Below are positions 1-10,495 of a stretch of DNA of 64,000 bases, in pieces. Position 1 is the first letter of the stretch. Each line of letters starts with the position of its first letter. The position numbers were made by a program, and so were the translations under genes. Location: contig JBAJFE010000004.1 in assembly GCA_037903355.1 (NCBI GenBank), positions 4,696,001 to 4,760,000 on the forward strand. Direction: 5' to 3'. Source of the stretch: Trichuris trichiura (taxonomy: Eukaryota; Nematoda; Enoplea; Trichinellida; Trichuridae). Under the pieces are notes generated by a model. The model saw only the letters and a list, made by a program, of their open reading frames with translations. It had not been told where the DNA came from and made no database searches.

Positions 1-783
1 TTCTACGGCGGCTGTCAAGGCAATTCGAACAACTTCGAAAGCTTGGAAGACTGTGAAAAACGATGCCTAGAGAAGATCGCACCCGTTAGCATTTGTGGTC
101 AGCCAGTGGACGCTGGCCCTTGCAGGGCTGCAATTACGAGGTGGTACCTCAATTCTAGCACAAGGACTTGTGAAAGGTTCACCTACGGAGGGTGCGGCGG
201 CAATATGAACAATTTCGAAAGCAAAGAAGAATGCGAAACCGAATGCTTCAATGAGCTGCAACCGTACGGCATATGCGGCCAACCGAAGGACAGTGGGCCT
301 TGTCGAGCCTCCATTCAAAGATGGTACCTCAACGTGGAAACCGGAAACTGCGAACCATTCATTTATGGAGGATGTGGAGGGAACTCGAACAATTTCGAAA
401 GCAAAGAAGATTGCAGAGAACGTTGCTTCAGGGAAGTTAATTGCAACCAACCAAACGATGTCGGCCCTTGTGCCGCCGCCTTTACGAAATGGTATTACAA
501 TCGAGACAGCAGAAGATGCGAAACGTTCATATACGGCGGATGCGAAGGAAACTCGAACCGGTTCGACTCCCAGGAGGAGTGCGAACAAAAATGCATCAAC
601 GAACTCCCTTCCTATCGCGATTGCTACCTTTCAATGGAATCTGGCCCATGCGAGGCTAACATCTACAGGTGGTTTTACAACACTTACACAAGGAGATGCG
701 AATTGTTTGTTTACGGAGGATGTGAGGGCAACAGGAATAACTTTCCTTCTAAAGAAGCCTGTGAGCAGAGATGCCTAGAATGA
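1..783 (+). CDS. Multi-Kunitz (BPTI-type) secreted protease inhibitor, 3' part
   Basis: The frame is open from base 1 to the TGA at 781-783, so the gene enters the window from the left and its start is not here. It encodes the last 22 residues of one Kunitz domain and then four complete ones (about 94-246, 271-426, 442-594 and 622-774). Each complete domain shows the family signature: six Cys, a GPC just before the reactive bond, an RWY/KWY/RWF core and F-x-YGGC-x-GN. By BPTI numbering the residue after GPC is P1: Arg (124-126), Arg (304-306), Ala (472-474) and Glu (652-654). Arg fits trypsin-like targets and Ala elastase-like targets; Glu is unusual. No intron lies within this stretch. The likely role is a secreted serine-protease inhibitor. 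The domain identity is certain; the targets are inferred from P1 only. Confidence 0.95.
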   Translation, partial: FYGGCQGNSNNFESLEDCEKRCLEKIAPVSICGQPVDAGPCRAAITRWYLNSSTRTCERFTYGGCGGNMNNFESKEECETECFNELQPYGICGQPKDSGPCRASIQRWYLNVETGNCEPFIYGGCGGNSNNFESKEDCRERCFREVNCNQPNDVGPCAAAFTKWYYNRDSRRCETFIYGGCEGNSNRFDSQEECEQKCINELPSYRDCYLSMESGPCEANIYRWFYNTYTRRCELFVYGGCEGNRNNFPSKEACEQRCLE

Positions 784-858
784 TACAGGTATACACAAGG
801 ACATTTGTTCTACAATCTTTCTCATGTACATATTGTCTATGCGTATTTTGAAAATTAC

Positions 859-864
859 AATAAA
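859..864 (+). promoter_or_regulatory. Polyadenylation signal of the Kunitz gene
   Basis: A perfect AATAAA lies 76 bases after the stop codon, in an A/T-rich 3' UTR. It is the natural 3' end signal of the Kunitz gene. Confidence 0.7.
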
Positions 865-899
865 CCTCAAACAAACATAGTATCTTTGGGAATTTAGGA

Positions 900-1717
900 A
901 ACCGACTTTTTCTTGCTGATCAAAAATGACCTCTATCAGCAAAACAATGAATACTTATGTTGCAGATAGAAACATGGGAATAACAACTGCTTACTGCGAG
1001 GACCTGAACGCTCAGCTTGACACGCAATGGACACATACATAAGCTGTTCACCCATTCTGCAAGAGCTAATTTTATGCCCAGTACAGCTACATGCAAGTGT
1101 ATAAGCTCATTAATAGTTTACGTAACGCTTTTACCGTGATTCGATCGCCTTGCTTTTCTCTTATTTCAATAACCATTGCTTAAGGCTACAATGCGGTTTA
1201 TATCGTACTAGACCTCCAGCAACGTGAACCCGCGGGACAACCACACAGCCTAGAATTAAAGAGAAAATGCAGCCCAATCCACAGTTTTAGCCTTACGTTT
1301 CAAAAGTTACTGTTCAATCTTTTCACAGACAAAAGCAGCGACGGGGAAAGCGAGAGTATGCGATAAGACATACAAAGCAAGAGACTATTCAGAACAATTA
1401 CGTGAAGGTAGGCACAGGCTGCAATACTGACCATTGAACTCTTTCAAAGCAGAAGGAAACATGAACGAGCAAAGGTACAAAGAGAAACATTAGAACATGA
1501 CAATCATAATGCAGTACTCAGTTATTGTAATTAACACGTAAATCACAACTAATAGAAATTTGGCGAACGATCTTTGCTCCATGCATTCTCTGTTGTGTCT
1601 TCTCCGTAAAACTAATGTCTCCGCGTGTGCTAAGTTTTGCTTCAATCTTAGAGCGAGGAATTATTTTCAAATTAGAGGAAAAGCAAAAAGTGAAATGAGC
1701 GAGCTTTTATTAATACT
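900..1717. other. Intergenic, no gene seen
   Basis: A/T-rich sequence between the Kunitz 3' end and the 3' end of the minus-strand coiled-coil gene. Open frames here are short and lack domain motifs. Nothing else is supported. Confidence 0.5.
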
Positions 1718-2508
1718 TCAAATTTCCCAACAATTGGCCTCCTTTCTGCGTTCAATTTCATCTTGGATTTCGGTTCGGAGCATTCGAAGTTGCTTGTCCA
1801 GCGAAATGGCTTCTTCGTGAGCTGATTGCTTAAAGGCTTCGGCAAGCTGGAATTAAAAAATAATGTACCCCAGCCGACGAGTTTGCTTTTCCCGGATTTA
1901 GAATTGGGTCCCATGCAAGTAACAACTTTTGAGGAAAGCCTACCGCGTCATTCATTTGCTGATACTGAAGCAATGTCTGCAAGATAGATTCGTAGTTTAA
2001 CGATCCTTGCAAAACGCTCCTCTGGTTCAGCGGTAGGTCGGCAATGTCAAAGTCGGAGGGTTGTTGAGCATCCCTGAACAACGGTGTGAGTCTTATTTAC
2101 TCAATTTCTACTTTACTTAAGTGATTCTTCGTTTTCTGCTTTGACATCCGCAAGGAGCTTTATGGACGATTCGCGTTCATTAAGAAGGCTAAACGCGGTA
2201 CTGGATATCATTGCCTCCCGCCAAATACAGAAGAAAAAGGGTGCCTACGATTCACGATAACTTTCTAGACGTCTGATTTTGCTTGCTAATTCTGGGAAAT
2301 CTTCTGCTAACGCCTGCATACTTGAATAGGCAATCGTTTCTATAATCTTCACTCTGTATTTTACAAGCGAACAGCAAAACTTACCCGCAGGAATGATGCA
2401 ACTACTTCGCCGTCCGTGAGCGATCACGCTTTTCCTTTCTTTTCGATCGTTGATTGACTGTCTTGGAATCTTTCTACCAGGAGAAACAGGAAACGGTTCC
2501 TTTAAAGA
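1718..2508 (-). CDS. Four-exon coiled-coil gene, possible Dsn1/Mis12-complex subunit (5' end not found)
   Basis: Exons on the minus strand: about 2508-2249, 2200-2117, 2073-1944 and 1846-1718 (TGA at 1720-1718). Introns of 48, 43 and 97 bp carry GT donors (GTAGGC, GTAAAG, GTAGGC) and AG acceptors, and every junction keeps frame (TC|T, AA|G, GCG|CTT). The roughly 200-residue product has a basic N-terminal part with RKERKS and GRRSS, both Aurora-kinase-like sites, then mostly helical, charged sequence ending in a coiled coil (DKQLRMLRTEIQDEIERRKE). The order of a basic RRSS tract, a helical region and an xLNYESILQ segment resembles Dsn1 of the Mis12 kinetochore complex, where Aurora B phosphorylates such a tract. 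That is a weak match by eye. A 33-bp GTAAGT...AG stretch at 2384-2352 could be a further in-frame intron. The start codon and any upstream exons were not found. Confidence 0.5.
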
Positions 2509-2509
2509 A

Positions 2510-3445
2510 ACAATTACTAGAAGAGAATTTTCAAGAGTAAGTTTTCATGCTGATTTTTAAAATTTTTCTTCTACTGCATTCGATTAATTACAGTGACGAT
2601 ATGGCCTAGCTTGTTCTGTCGATTGACATTATAGTGAACTCAAAAATAGCAATGCATCATCATAAGAGACTGAGAATATGTGGATACTGAGAACGTAAAA
2701 TACTAAAAACTTCAAAACAGCACTGGACGCATTCGGCAAAACCAATTACGCTAAGTGTAGCTGAATCTTCAGCTCACAGTAATAGTAGGACAAAAAACAT
2801 GAAAAAGAAAATATACGGTCAAAATAAACTGGCATACTTCATTCATGTGGCACTCTGTTTGCTCTTCAGTAATCGGTTCCATACTCTACCGAATATGCGG
2901 GGCAAATTGTTACCGTACCTACTCTACCTGATTTTCATGTTAAACTAACTGTATAGTTTTCCATCCGAAACTCGATTCAACAAAAATCGAATCGCCGCAA
3001 GTAATTTAGCATAGCAGCTTATCTAGAATCGCACTGACCAGTTTGAAATATTTTTAAACAACAAATTCGCTAAGGCGTTCACTCGCAAGATTTTTTGGCC
3101 CAATATTATATTCTCTGCGGGCAGGGATAGTAATGTTGCTCAAATTCGTCTGAATCGCATGGGAAAGTGGCCTGCCTATCAAGAGATCGGTTCGAGTGCA
3201 CAGCGTTTTAAAGTTAACCAAAAACTGTTCCATCAATGGAATGCGGAAGCGTAGAAGCTCTAGCATGGGTTTATTGTGTTTTCACGAACAGTATTACCGA
3301 CAGAAACCGCGTCTGCGTATCTACATGCATGAAAATAGTATCTATCCCTCCAAAGGTGTGGCGGCTAACTAATCAGTATTTGTGGGCTTAAGCTAACCAA
3401 TCTATTGATAAAAATGCGAGCATCGCTAATCGCATTTGTAAATCG
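2510..3445. other. Unassigned stretch between two minus-strand genes
   Basis: A/T-rich. One 70-codon minus-strand frame (3266-3054) has acceptable codon use but no recognisable domain and no clear splice partners, so it is not called. Upstream exons of the coiled-coil gene could lie here. Confidence 0.4.
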
Positions 3446-4035
3446 CTATTGCTTCGAACGGTCTATGTCTACCTGAAAAAGCAAGTGCAATAATGCAGCG
3501 AAATTAAGCACATAACCATACCTTTTTATTTCGCAAATGATCTCGTTTCGTATTCAGCGAGTCTTTGAGAATTAAATTTTCTAGAAGCGCGTGCATCACT
3601 AAATCATCCATAAAATTCTCCTTAATTGGGATATTTAACAAAAATGATATTTCTTCTCGGTATACTTACATGACGCTTGACAGAATTCTCACCAAGAATC
3701 GGGTTTTTACACTTTTCAACCCTGCTTGTCGAGCAATCTTCCCAAGAAGCAGACTAAAACTAAGTCATTTTTCAACAAAGTATTTTCTAGTAAACGTGAA
3801 AGGATAATGAATAACTATGAAAGGTTTGCAGGCTAAGGTTTCTTTAAAAATTCTATTCATCAATAGCAAACGAAGATACTGCCGCTCACTCGTCTAACTG
3901 CTGGCTTCAGTTTGGACGACATACTCATTTGACTGTTTCAAGCTAAGCATACGTCGCATGCATCCGGATATGAGCGACAAAAAAGCGAAAACGTACCCAC
4001 GTGCTGGCCCCTAAGTCATTTATGTACTTGCTCAT
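3446..4035 (-). CDS. Tentative four-exon gene for an 82-residue protein of unknown function
   Basis: Exons 4035-3997 (ATG at 4035), 3753-3670, 3620-3522 and 3472-3446 (TAG). Donors are GTACGT, GTAAGT and GTATGG. Acceptors are TTTTAG, AATTAAG and a strong CTTTTTCAG. Introns are 243, 49 and 49 bp, and all junctions are phase 0, giving one continuous 82-codon frame. The product is hydrophilic with a helical middle (FMDDLVMHALLENLILKDSL) and no family I recognise. Exon 2 is also open in a second frame, so its reading is not secure. The exons could instead be the 5' part of the coiled-coil gene at 2508-1718, spliced differently at the end. This model rests on splice-site and frame consistency only. 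Confidence 0.35.
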
Positions 4036-4510
4036 CTTTTTTCTCTAGACGGTAATTCAAAAGTTGAAATGATGTCAGCTAAATAAAGGCTGCTTTTCAA
4101 AGCGAAAATGAATTGCTATACAATTTAAAATAGACAACATTTTAAAGTTATTGGATTTATATTTAGTTTAGTGCCTTAATAATTAGTAAAGCATTGTGTC
4201 ACCCATACTTTAATCGCATAGCATTGTCAAATACGGTTGGTTGCCCATTGTTGTAACAAGGAAGAAAGAAATGTTTTATTCCGTCCTATCAAAGCAATCA
4301 GAACTTCATGAGGCTCCCATCAGCAGAATTTGGCAGAGCAAAACGGCCTTGGAGTTACGTGTATACGACAGCGTTCTTGATAGTTTAAAGTGTAGGATAT
4401 ATCCCAAACTGTCTTGCCAAGCTATATTATCACTAGACGGATGGATAAGATAATAAAGCGGGTCTGATTTTCACTTCTTCTATAACGAGATTTCAGTTTT
4501 TTCATAAAGT
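4036..4510. other. No gene seen
   Basis: Mixed A/T-rich sequence. A 70-codon plus-strand frame at 4241-4453 shows no domain. Nothing is supported. Confidence 0.4.
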
Positions 4511-4550
4511 TTGTTTACGGACTTCCCGTTTTTTCTGAAACTTTTACTTG

Positions 4551-4745
4551 CGAAGTTTTTGGCCCCTGACCATGGACCGTCGTCAGCCCAACGAACGAAT
4601 AAACAAATTTTAACAAAAACATCTCGCCTTCACCAGGATTGGCAAGTGAGGCTTCCTTCCGTGTTACTGACCGACATGGATTCCTGTCGAGTCGACCCTG
4701 ACTCATCGAGGTTGACTCCACGTGGCCGGTGTTACTTCAGAGGAG
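4551..4745 (-). mobile_element. Relic of a hammerhead-bearing foldback/Penelope-derived unit
   Basis: 4551-4586 read on the minus strand gives CTGACGA, a hairpin (GGTCC...GGGGCC) and A-rich ACTTCGC, a decayed copy of the motif repeated through the window. About 90 bp further on, 4676-4730 holds a GTCGAGTCGA tract. The same pair recurs in reverse order and orientation at 63.86-64.0 kb, so both are copies of one unit. Confidence 0.4.
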
Positions 4746-4789
4746 CCACCACGCAGCCCTCCGGTGAAAGCACAACATAATATGACGGA

Positions 4790-7700
4790 GAAATCGACGA
4801 AACAGTCGTTGTAGACGAGGTTTAAACATTGAAATTTAAACTGTCTACTCCACATCCCTTAATTTTCTTTCTTATTGTTTTCTTTTTTCTCCGTTTTTCT
4901 TCTTTCTTTTGCTTACTTTTTTTTACCACACCCATGTGGTATGGTTGTGTTCTGTTTGCCCCAGGTTTGTTTTGATAAAGCGGGTCCATCCTAATAGCAA
5001 CCATACTGGTGGCTCTCATGTCGTGATAGATAGCGCTAAGGTCGGCTTAGCTTAGTGCTCGAACTTGCTTGGCTGCGACTCCGATTGCACTTCCGTTCAC
5101 AGCTTTGCATAGCAGTGTGTAATGACCTGTACGGAATAGTTCTTAAATTCTGTTTCAATCTCAATGAAAAGGCATATAGCAAGTTTCAGTAATAGTAATA
5201 AGACGGAGTTGTAGCGCATCAGCGTTTGATCTGTTAAAAGGTGCAATCAAAGTCGCAGCCAATTCAGTTTAAGCAGCAATCGAAAACGACATAGGCGTCA
5301 TGTATGGCAAGCCCGGAACCACTAGTGCAATGTCAATGGTAATCGGGTGGTGTTAAGAGATGGAGTGCATGGACGCAAGCAATCGTCATCTTTAGTGACA
5401 CCAAAGGGTGAAGACAATCACGACAGTATGGCTGGTAACCGCGTTTCCCCACTGGTCACCACTGGACGAGACTGGTTACCTCTTGTCGCCACTGTGCTCT
5501 GCTAGCCGCCATTTCCATTCAGGCTCTCCGTCAGCCTACAAGACAGCTAGGCGGATGGATAGAAAAAAGTGCACAGATTTTTGTGTCATTGTCTGCCCAC
5601 TTGTTAATAAAGGACTGGACCCATGTAAGTCTGGACGTCTCCAGCCTGCATGCCTCCACTCATCTGTCTGGCTGTCTGTCTGCCCGGCCGTCACACACAA
5701 GCTTTGCACTCTTTAAAAAGTTGGTTGGTGTGATGGAATCATACTCTGAGTGACATGCCATCCTAAAGATATCCCATGAAGATACCAGAAAGAATGGCTG
5801 TAGCAGGGCTGGCCATAAGTGCTGCCGCTGTGGGCGATTCGCAGTGAAAGTTCTGAAACGAATTTAAGCATAGGAGTACATAGCACAAAAACAGCACGCA
5901 TGGGAAACCATCATACCATTACTAATGAGACGCATCGTAAACTCAAAAGCTATCTGACATTGCAGCGGAACGTGGAATCAACTTCCTTTAAGAATCATGC
6001 AGATGAAGAATCTACTGTCGCGACAGTTTTAATAGGTGATCTGCTATTCGGAAGTCTCAATAATCTGTTTCTTGGCAAAGGACTGGCAACAGAAGAAAAT
6101 CAATAAGATGATGGTAGTCATAGGCAAAGTGACGTGTGTGCACTGTTTTCTGCCCGTAAACAGAACGTCAAGCGGAAGTTTACAGCTGCAGCCCGTGTAC
6201 GTCACGCGACAGGGCTGACGTCAGCAACGACTGCTGCGACTGCGGCGCTGCTGCTTGCTTATGCAGGAATTGCATAACACTGCTACACCGTGTAAGCGCC
6301 ATTGTTCCCTATATTCAATTTAGACGTGAGTGACGTAAGCAACTGTGGATAACAGGGGAAACTTCCTGCGCAATAGCATTCCCGATTTCTCAAGTTTCTG
6401 TAATTTCTGTAACTGCTGGTGTTGCACAGGTCGAATAAAATAGTTCCTGTCATTCCCTGCTACTCTTTTTTGTCCATTGTTGCGTATGCTTCCTTTTCTG
6501 CAATTCTAGAAATGTAATTCTTTTTTTCTTTTTTGGAATGATTCATTAGGTGTATTTTTGCTCTGCTTGCTACTTAAGATTCGTTTTACTCCATTTAATC
6601 GCCTATTTTGCGGCCTTAAAACTTTTGGGCTTTTTAATCCTTTCTATTACGGTTTAATCTCTTTTTAAATTTGCTTTTACCTTTTTACTCCTCTGCTGAC
6701 CTTTCTGAATAGCAGCCTTGTAGGCGGCGTTTGTGTTTCAGAAGGTGGCGCTCTTGCCGCTGCGGCTTGCTGCTCAAATCGCGTTGGCTACTAGATGTGC
6801 CAGATAGCTCTTTCGGCTACCAGGTGGATTATCAATAATTATCAGCGTATCACGTAATCATTCTTTCCGAATTTGACTGCCGACGTCAGATGGAGGCTGA
6901 AACCTGAAAGCTGCGGTATTAATAAGTTTTATTTCCGTAAATTGGTATGTTATGAAATTACCATCCCATTACGACGCCGTTAGGTGTTCAGTGCATTTTT
7001 TTGGTATCAACTCAGATCAGATTTCTGTACTCAAGCGCGCCAATTTATGACGTTGGCAACATGCATCTCATCTGAGCTCTAACCCAAAATAGGACGCAAA
7101 AATAGTCTTTCCTGTCCACAGACGGCAATATTTTGCCTAGCAGTATTTACTTGCCTAGACATTTACAATTCTGTTATAGGAAGAGGTAGTTTAAACTCAT
7201 AATATGACGACAGTAGCTGCCCAGTACCTTTAGTCGAAAGGACAGCCTACCAGCCAGTCCGGTTTGTTGAGCAAGCTGCTGCAACACGAGCACCATCTAA
7301 TGCGACATCAACGCCCCCAAAAAAGTTGCTTTTGGGAAAGACCTAAACCAGAATAAAAAAGAAAACGACTGATCAATATAAGCATTGCACCTTTATCCAA
7401 AAGCCATGTTTAAGACACAAGGAACTCGGTTGAACAAAGGATTCAGGTTCAGTGCGGCTGAGACGAACAGACTCCTTCAAATCAAAAAAAGCAATGGTGC
7501 GAGAGTCTACTCTGGCGATTTTAGAGGTTTCAGTCCCTAAAAATGTTGTAACCATAAAACTACCAACGATTGAAAACTAACCTGTTCTTTCTTCACATCA
7601 TCTTGTCTATGTGAAAGTAGGTTTAGTAAAGCTGATATGATTTACTGCAAGCGTTCACGCCATCCAGAGATTTTCAGAACCTTTGGCCCACTGTCTGGTG

Positions 7701-8250
7701 GTTGGTTTCTGCCTTTATTTTGGTATCATTCGCTTTTCCGGTATTATATTCCATAGGCAAACCGAGTTCGTTCAATCCTTTGGCTTACCACTGCTGGTTT
7801 GCCTCCACTGATTTGCCACTGCTCATTCATCACCCTTGGTTCACCGTAGTTCGTACATGGCGCGTGACTATTGCCCATGACCCATCAGCCAGTAGAACTC
7901 AGCTAACCTGACCAAGAAGACTCAATAGCGAGTATACCAATATCGGAGCCCATTGGCCTTTCTGTAGGTTCAGATGCGATAGGTTCCAACTTCGCATGGT
8001 TCTTAAACACAGTAATGTCAGGGAAAGCAATTGCGTGACTATGACAATGAAATTTGAAACCTACGTGATCAGTGAATTAAGGGCAGACAAACTAACCCTG
8101 ATTTTGAAAAGCGCGTACGGATAAGACCACGAAGTCACATTGGCTCAGCTGCTTTGCTAGAAGAGTTTAGAATCTTCTCAACGTAGTCCCTTCCGGTAGT
8201 AGCGGCAATATCATGGGGTAATACGCGACGATACTATGTAATGAAGTGTG
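4790..8250. other. Long stretch without recognisable genes
   Basis: There is a pyrimidine-rich tract at about 4860-4925 and GC-rich patches (for example 6180-6260 with TGACGTCAGC). No frame over about 100 codons shows a known domain, and no LTR or inverted terminal repeat was found. Confidence 0.45.
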
Positions 8251-8253
8251 TGA

Positions 8254-8600
8254 TTAGCAGAACAACGGCAGGGACGTCTTACTGCGGGTAACTGAACACA
8301 TGCTGAGCATTTGGCACAGGGAGCACACTGGACCATCAGTGGCACACGCAGGAGGTGCAGTTATTGACCCGTGCAATACCTGCCAGGGAATTCCTTTACT
8401 GACCCCCGTAAAAGAGTGAAGGTGGGGGAATCGAACAGCTGTGCATAGATTGCTGGCACGGGGATTACAATGGAGCAGCAGTGGTGCATGCTCGAGGTTC
8501 AGTTCGTGATTTGTGGAAAACATCGAAGGTCAACGAACCTATCTGCATCGCGTCTTGGTAGACGACGTAAAGCTCATTCTGCGTTATGTCTACGTGAATC
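8254..8600 (+). mobile_element. 5' fragment of an ISXO2-like DNA transposon
   Basis: The reverse complement of 8254-8420 matches 55311-55420, and 8518-8590 matches the reverse complement of about 55020-55107. It is therefore the upstream part of the same family as the transposon at 54.0-55.5 kb, in the opposite orientation. The transposase-coding part is absent. Confidence 0.5.
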
Positions 8601-8919
8601 ACACCGTGGACGCACCGTCTGCGCCGGTCTCCCTGTCCTGGTGGTAGGTATGCACTTTCTTTACTGTCATTTTGTCTATGCGCGTTACTGTCATCAGACT
8701 GAGCCTGCTCCGAGTGACTGCACCGACTGCGATAGTCTCCATTCCACAGTGAATGGTACGTACGCTTGTTTTACGTTTATTTTCGTTTTACGCGTTTTTT
8801 TGACATTGTCTCTCAGCTGTCTCAGCGTCAGCAAAATGCAGGTTCCTTTCTGGCAGGCAAACCTGTTATTTGTTGTGTCTTCATTAGACAGCATGACGAT
8901 CACCCTTTTTTGCCCTCGT

Positions 8920-9000
8920 CCAAATCTAAGCCAAGGCACACACCTTATGCTTAGGCTTAGGCTAGGGCAGAACAGGATGGCCGCCAGATTTGCAGTATGA
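8920..9000. repeat. Dispersed repeat shared with about 36815-36865
   Basis: The tract containing CTTAGGCTTAGGCTAGGGCA recurs as its reverse complement (TGCCCTAGCCTAAGCCTAAA) at about 36.82-36.86 kb. The family is not identified. Confidence 0.45.
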
Positions 9001-9591
9001 CGCTAGGGTAGAATGATTACACGCAGCGTTACTAGCGGCATACGTTGCTTCACTGTCCCCTTAGAAACCACTACTCCGCTTTGACGTTGCCGCCAGAACG
9101 TCTTTTGCGCTAATCCGATAATCTGATTACACAAGCTATTGCACACAATATCTCCTAGACACCACTTGACCTCCTTTGAAGTTGCCGCCACTGCTTCCGG
9201 GAGGAGCTATGTTGACAAGACCCGAGTTGTGGAAGCAAGCAAAGCCAAACGCAAAGGCCGACCATACGACGGTAAACCTTCGGGCAAGCAGGAAACTTTG
9301 TTGGAGACAAAGATGATGAGTCAAAGGCACTGAGCCCTACTGATGGTGTGGCATGTTTAATTTCTCAGTAACAACTTCCGATAACTTTCGTTCCATGTTA
9401 AGGAGTGACAGATCCGCAGAATTTGACAGGGGTGTCACTGTTTACCAAAGCAGATGCGGCTGAAACACTTTTCATGTAGTGGAAACGGACTGCTTGAGGA
9501 CCCTAGACCTTTACAAGCACGGAAATATACGGTTCAAGGAACTCCACACGAGATATTGTTGGTTATGCCTCAAAGGATTAATAGTCTAGTC

Positions 9592-9716
9592 CATGGTTTC
9601 TTAACCTTTTTTGCCCGAGGGCCCCCCTAAGTCTTGTCTGGGCCCACCATTGATTGGGACAATGTCCTGCCGCATTATCCAGGGACACTCTCTAGGGCCC
9701 ACGGTGAGAAAGACTG
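9592..9716 (+). mobile_element. hAT-type MITE (125 bp)
   Basis: Ends CATGGTTTCTTAACC and the reverse complement of CGGTGAGAAAGACTG match the hAT/Charlie-like end CAGTGNTTCTCAACC. It is flanked by 8-bp duplications GTCTAGTC (9584-9591) and ATCTAGTC (9717-9724), with one mismatch. It belongs to the same family as the MITEs at 43.4-44.0 kb and has no coding capacity. Confidence 0.7.
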
Positions 9717-9719
9717 ATC

Positions 9720-10224
9720 TAGTCTGAGCACAATTTCCATTTGCATTAGATTAAGGACTCCCGCAGATGTTCGATCGTGAGCTCATTAGATCCTTTCACG
9801 TTTAATGTCCATTTACTGACCTACTTCTACAACTTAGTAGGGTATCCCTAGTGCACGCTTTTTCGTTTCACGACTAGTGCTGGCTGGTTTCTCTTGACAA
9901 ACATCGACGTCGCTCGCTCGTCACTTACTTCGCAGGGTGGTAATTCACTCGCTCGCTCGATGTTTGCTCACTCGAACACTCGAACATTTACCATCAGCGT
10001 GTCGCAGCAGGTTAACCGTTGCTCGTTGTTGCACAGCTGCACGCACGCTTACTGAATCGCTAGGCAGCGGCCCTAAGCAACACAGCTGCCCGTCTGCCAG
10101 CGCAATCGTCCAAGAGGCGCCTTCGTCCTACTTCAATGCACGTCGCAGAATCTAATCTTACCCGCCACTTGGTTTCTCTTGTTGTGCTATTTCGCTGCGG
10201 CTTATTCTCAGTTTGGTCGTGTCA
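9720..10224. other. Flank upstream of the Copia insertion
   Basis: Contains runs of CGCTCGCTCG and CACTCGAACA-like sequence at about 9905-9985. No gene or element was recognised. Confidence 0.4.
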
Positions 10225-10229
10225 TCATG

Positions 10230-10375
10230 TGTTAGGATTTCTATACCTTTTCATACTGTATACTTTGTACCTGAATACTAATCACTGTATTGCTGGTGTG
10301 TCACTTAGCGTGTGTGTCGCGCAGTACGGTGTGTCCTGTCGTGTCTCAAGTAAACTGGTCCACGGATCCTCATCA
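10230..10375 (+). repeat. Copia 5' LTR (146 bp)
   Basis: Begins TGTTAGGATT and ends CCTCATCA, with TG...CA termini. It is short for an LTR, which is usual for Copia elements of this type. Confidence 0.93.
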
Positions 10376-10377
10376 AG

Positions 10378-10388
10378 TGGTAGCAGAG
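10378..10388 (+). promoter_or_regulatory. Copia primer-binding site for initiator tRNA-Met
   Basis: TGGTAGCAGAG starts two bases after the 5' LTR. It is complementary to the 3' end (CTCTGCTACCA) of eukaryotic initiator tRNA-Met, the usual Ty1/copia primer. Confidence 0.85.
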
Positions 10389-10495
10389 CTGCGTGGTTCT
10401 AAGGTCTCCTCAGTGTCACAGTTTGACATACGAGTTCGCCTGGCAAGACGATAATTGTCGTGTCTTCTGGAAATCCCTCCGTTAGAAATCGAAAA

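Noticed and set aside
67..588. 173-codon minus-strand frame over the Kunitz gene
   Set aside because: It is a codon-use shadow of the Kunitz frame, with no motif of its own. The plus frame has full Kunitz signatures.
5408..5716. 102-codon plus-strand frame
   Set aside because: Low-complexity, Ser/Cys/Thr-rich reading without domain, splice support or polyadenylation signal.
8470..9000. 176-codon plus-strand frame
   Set aside because: It overlaps a leader fragment of the ISXO2-like transposon and other repeats, with no family resemblance.
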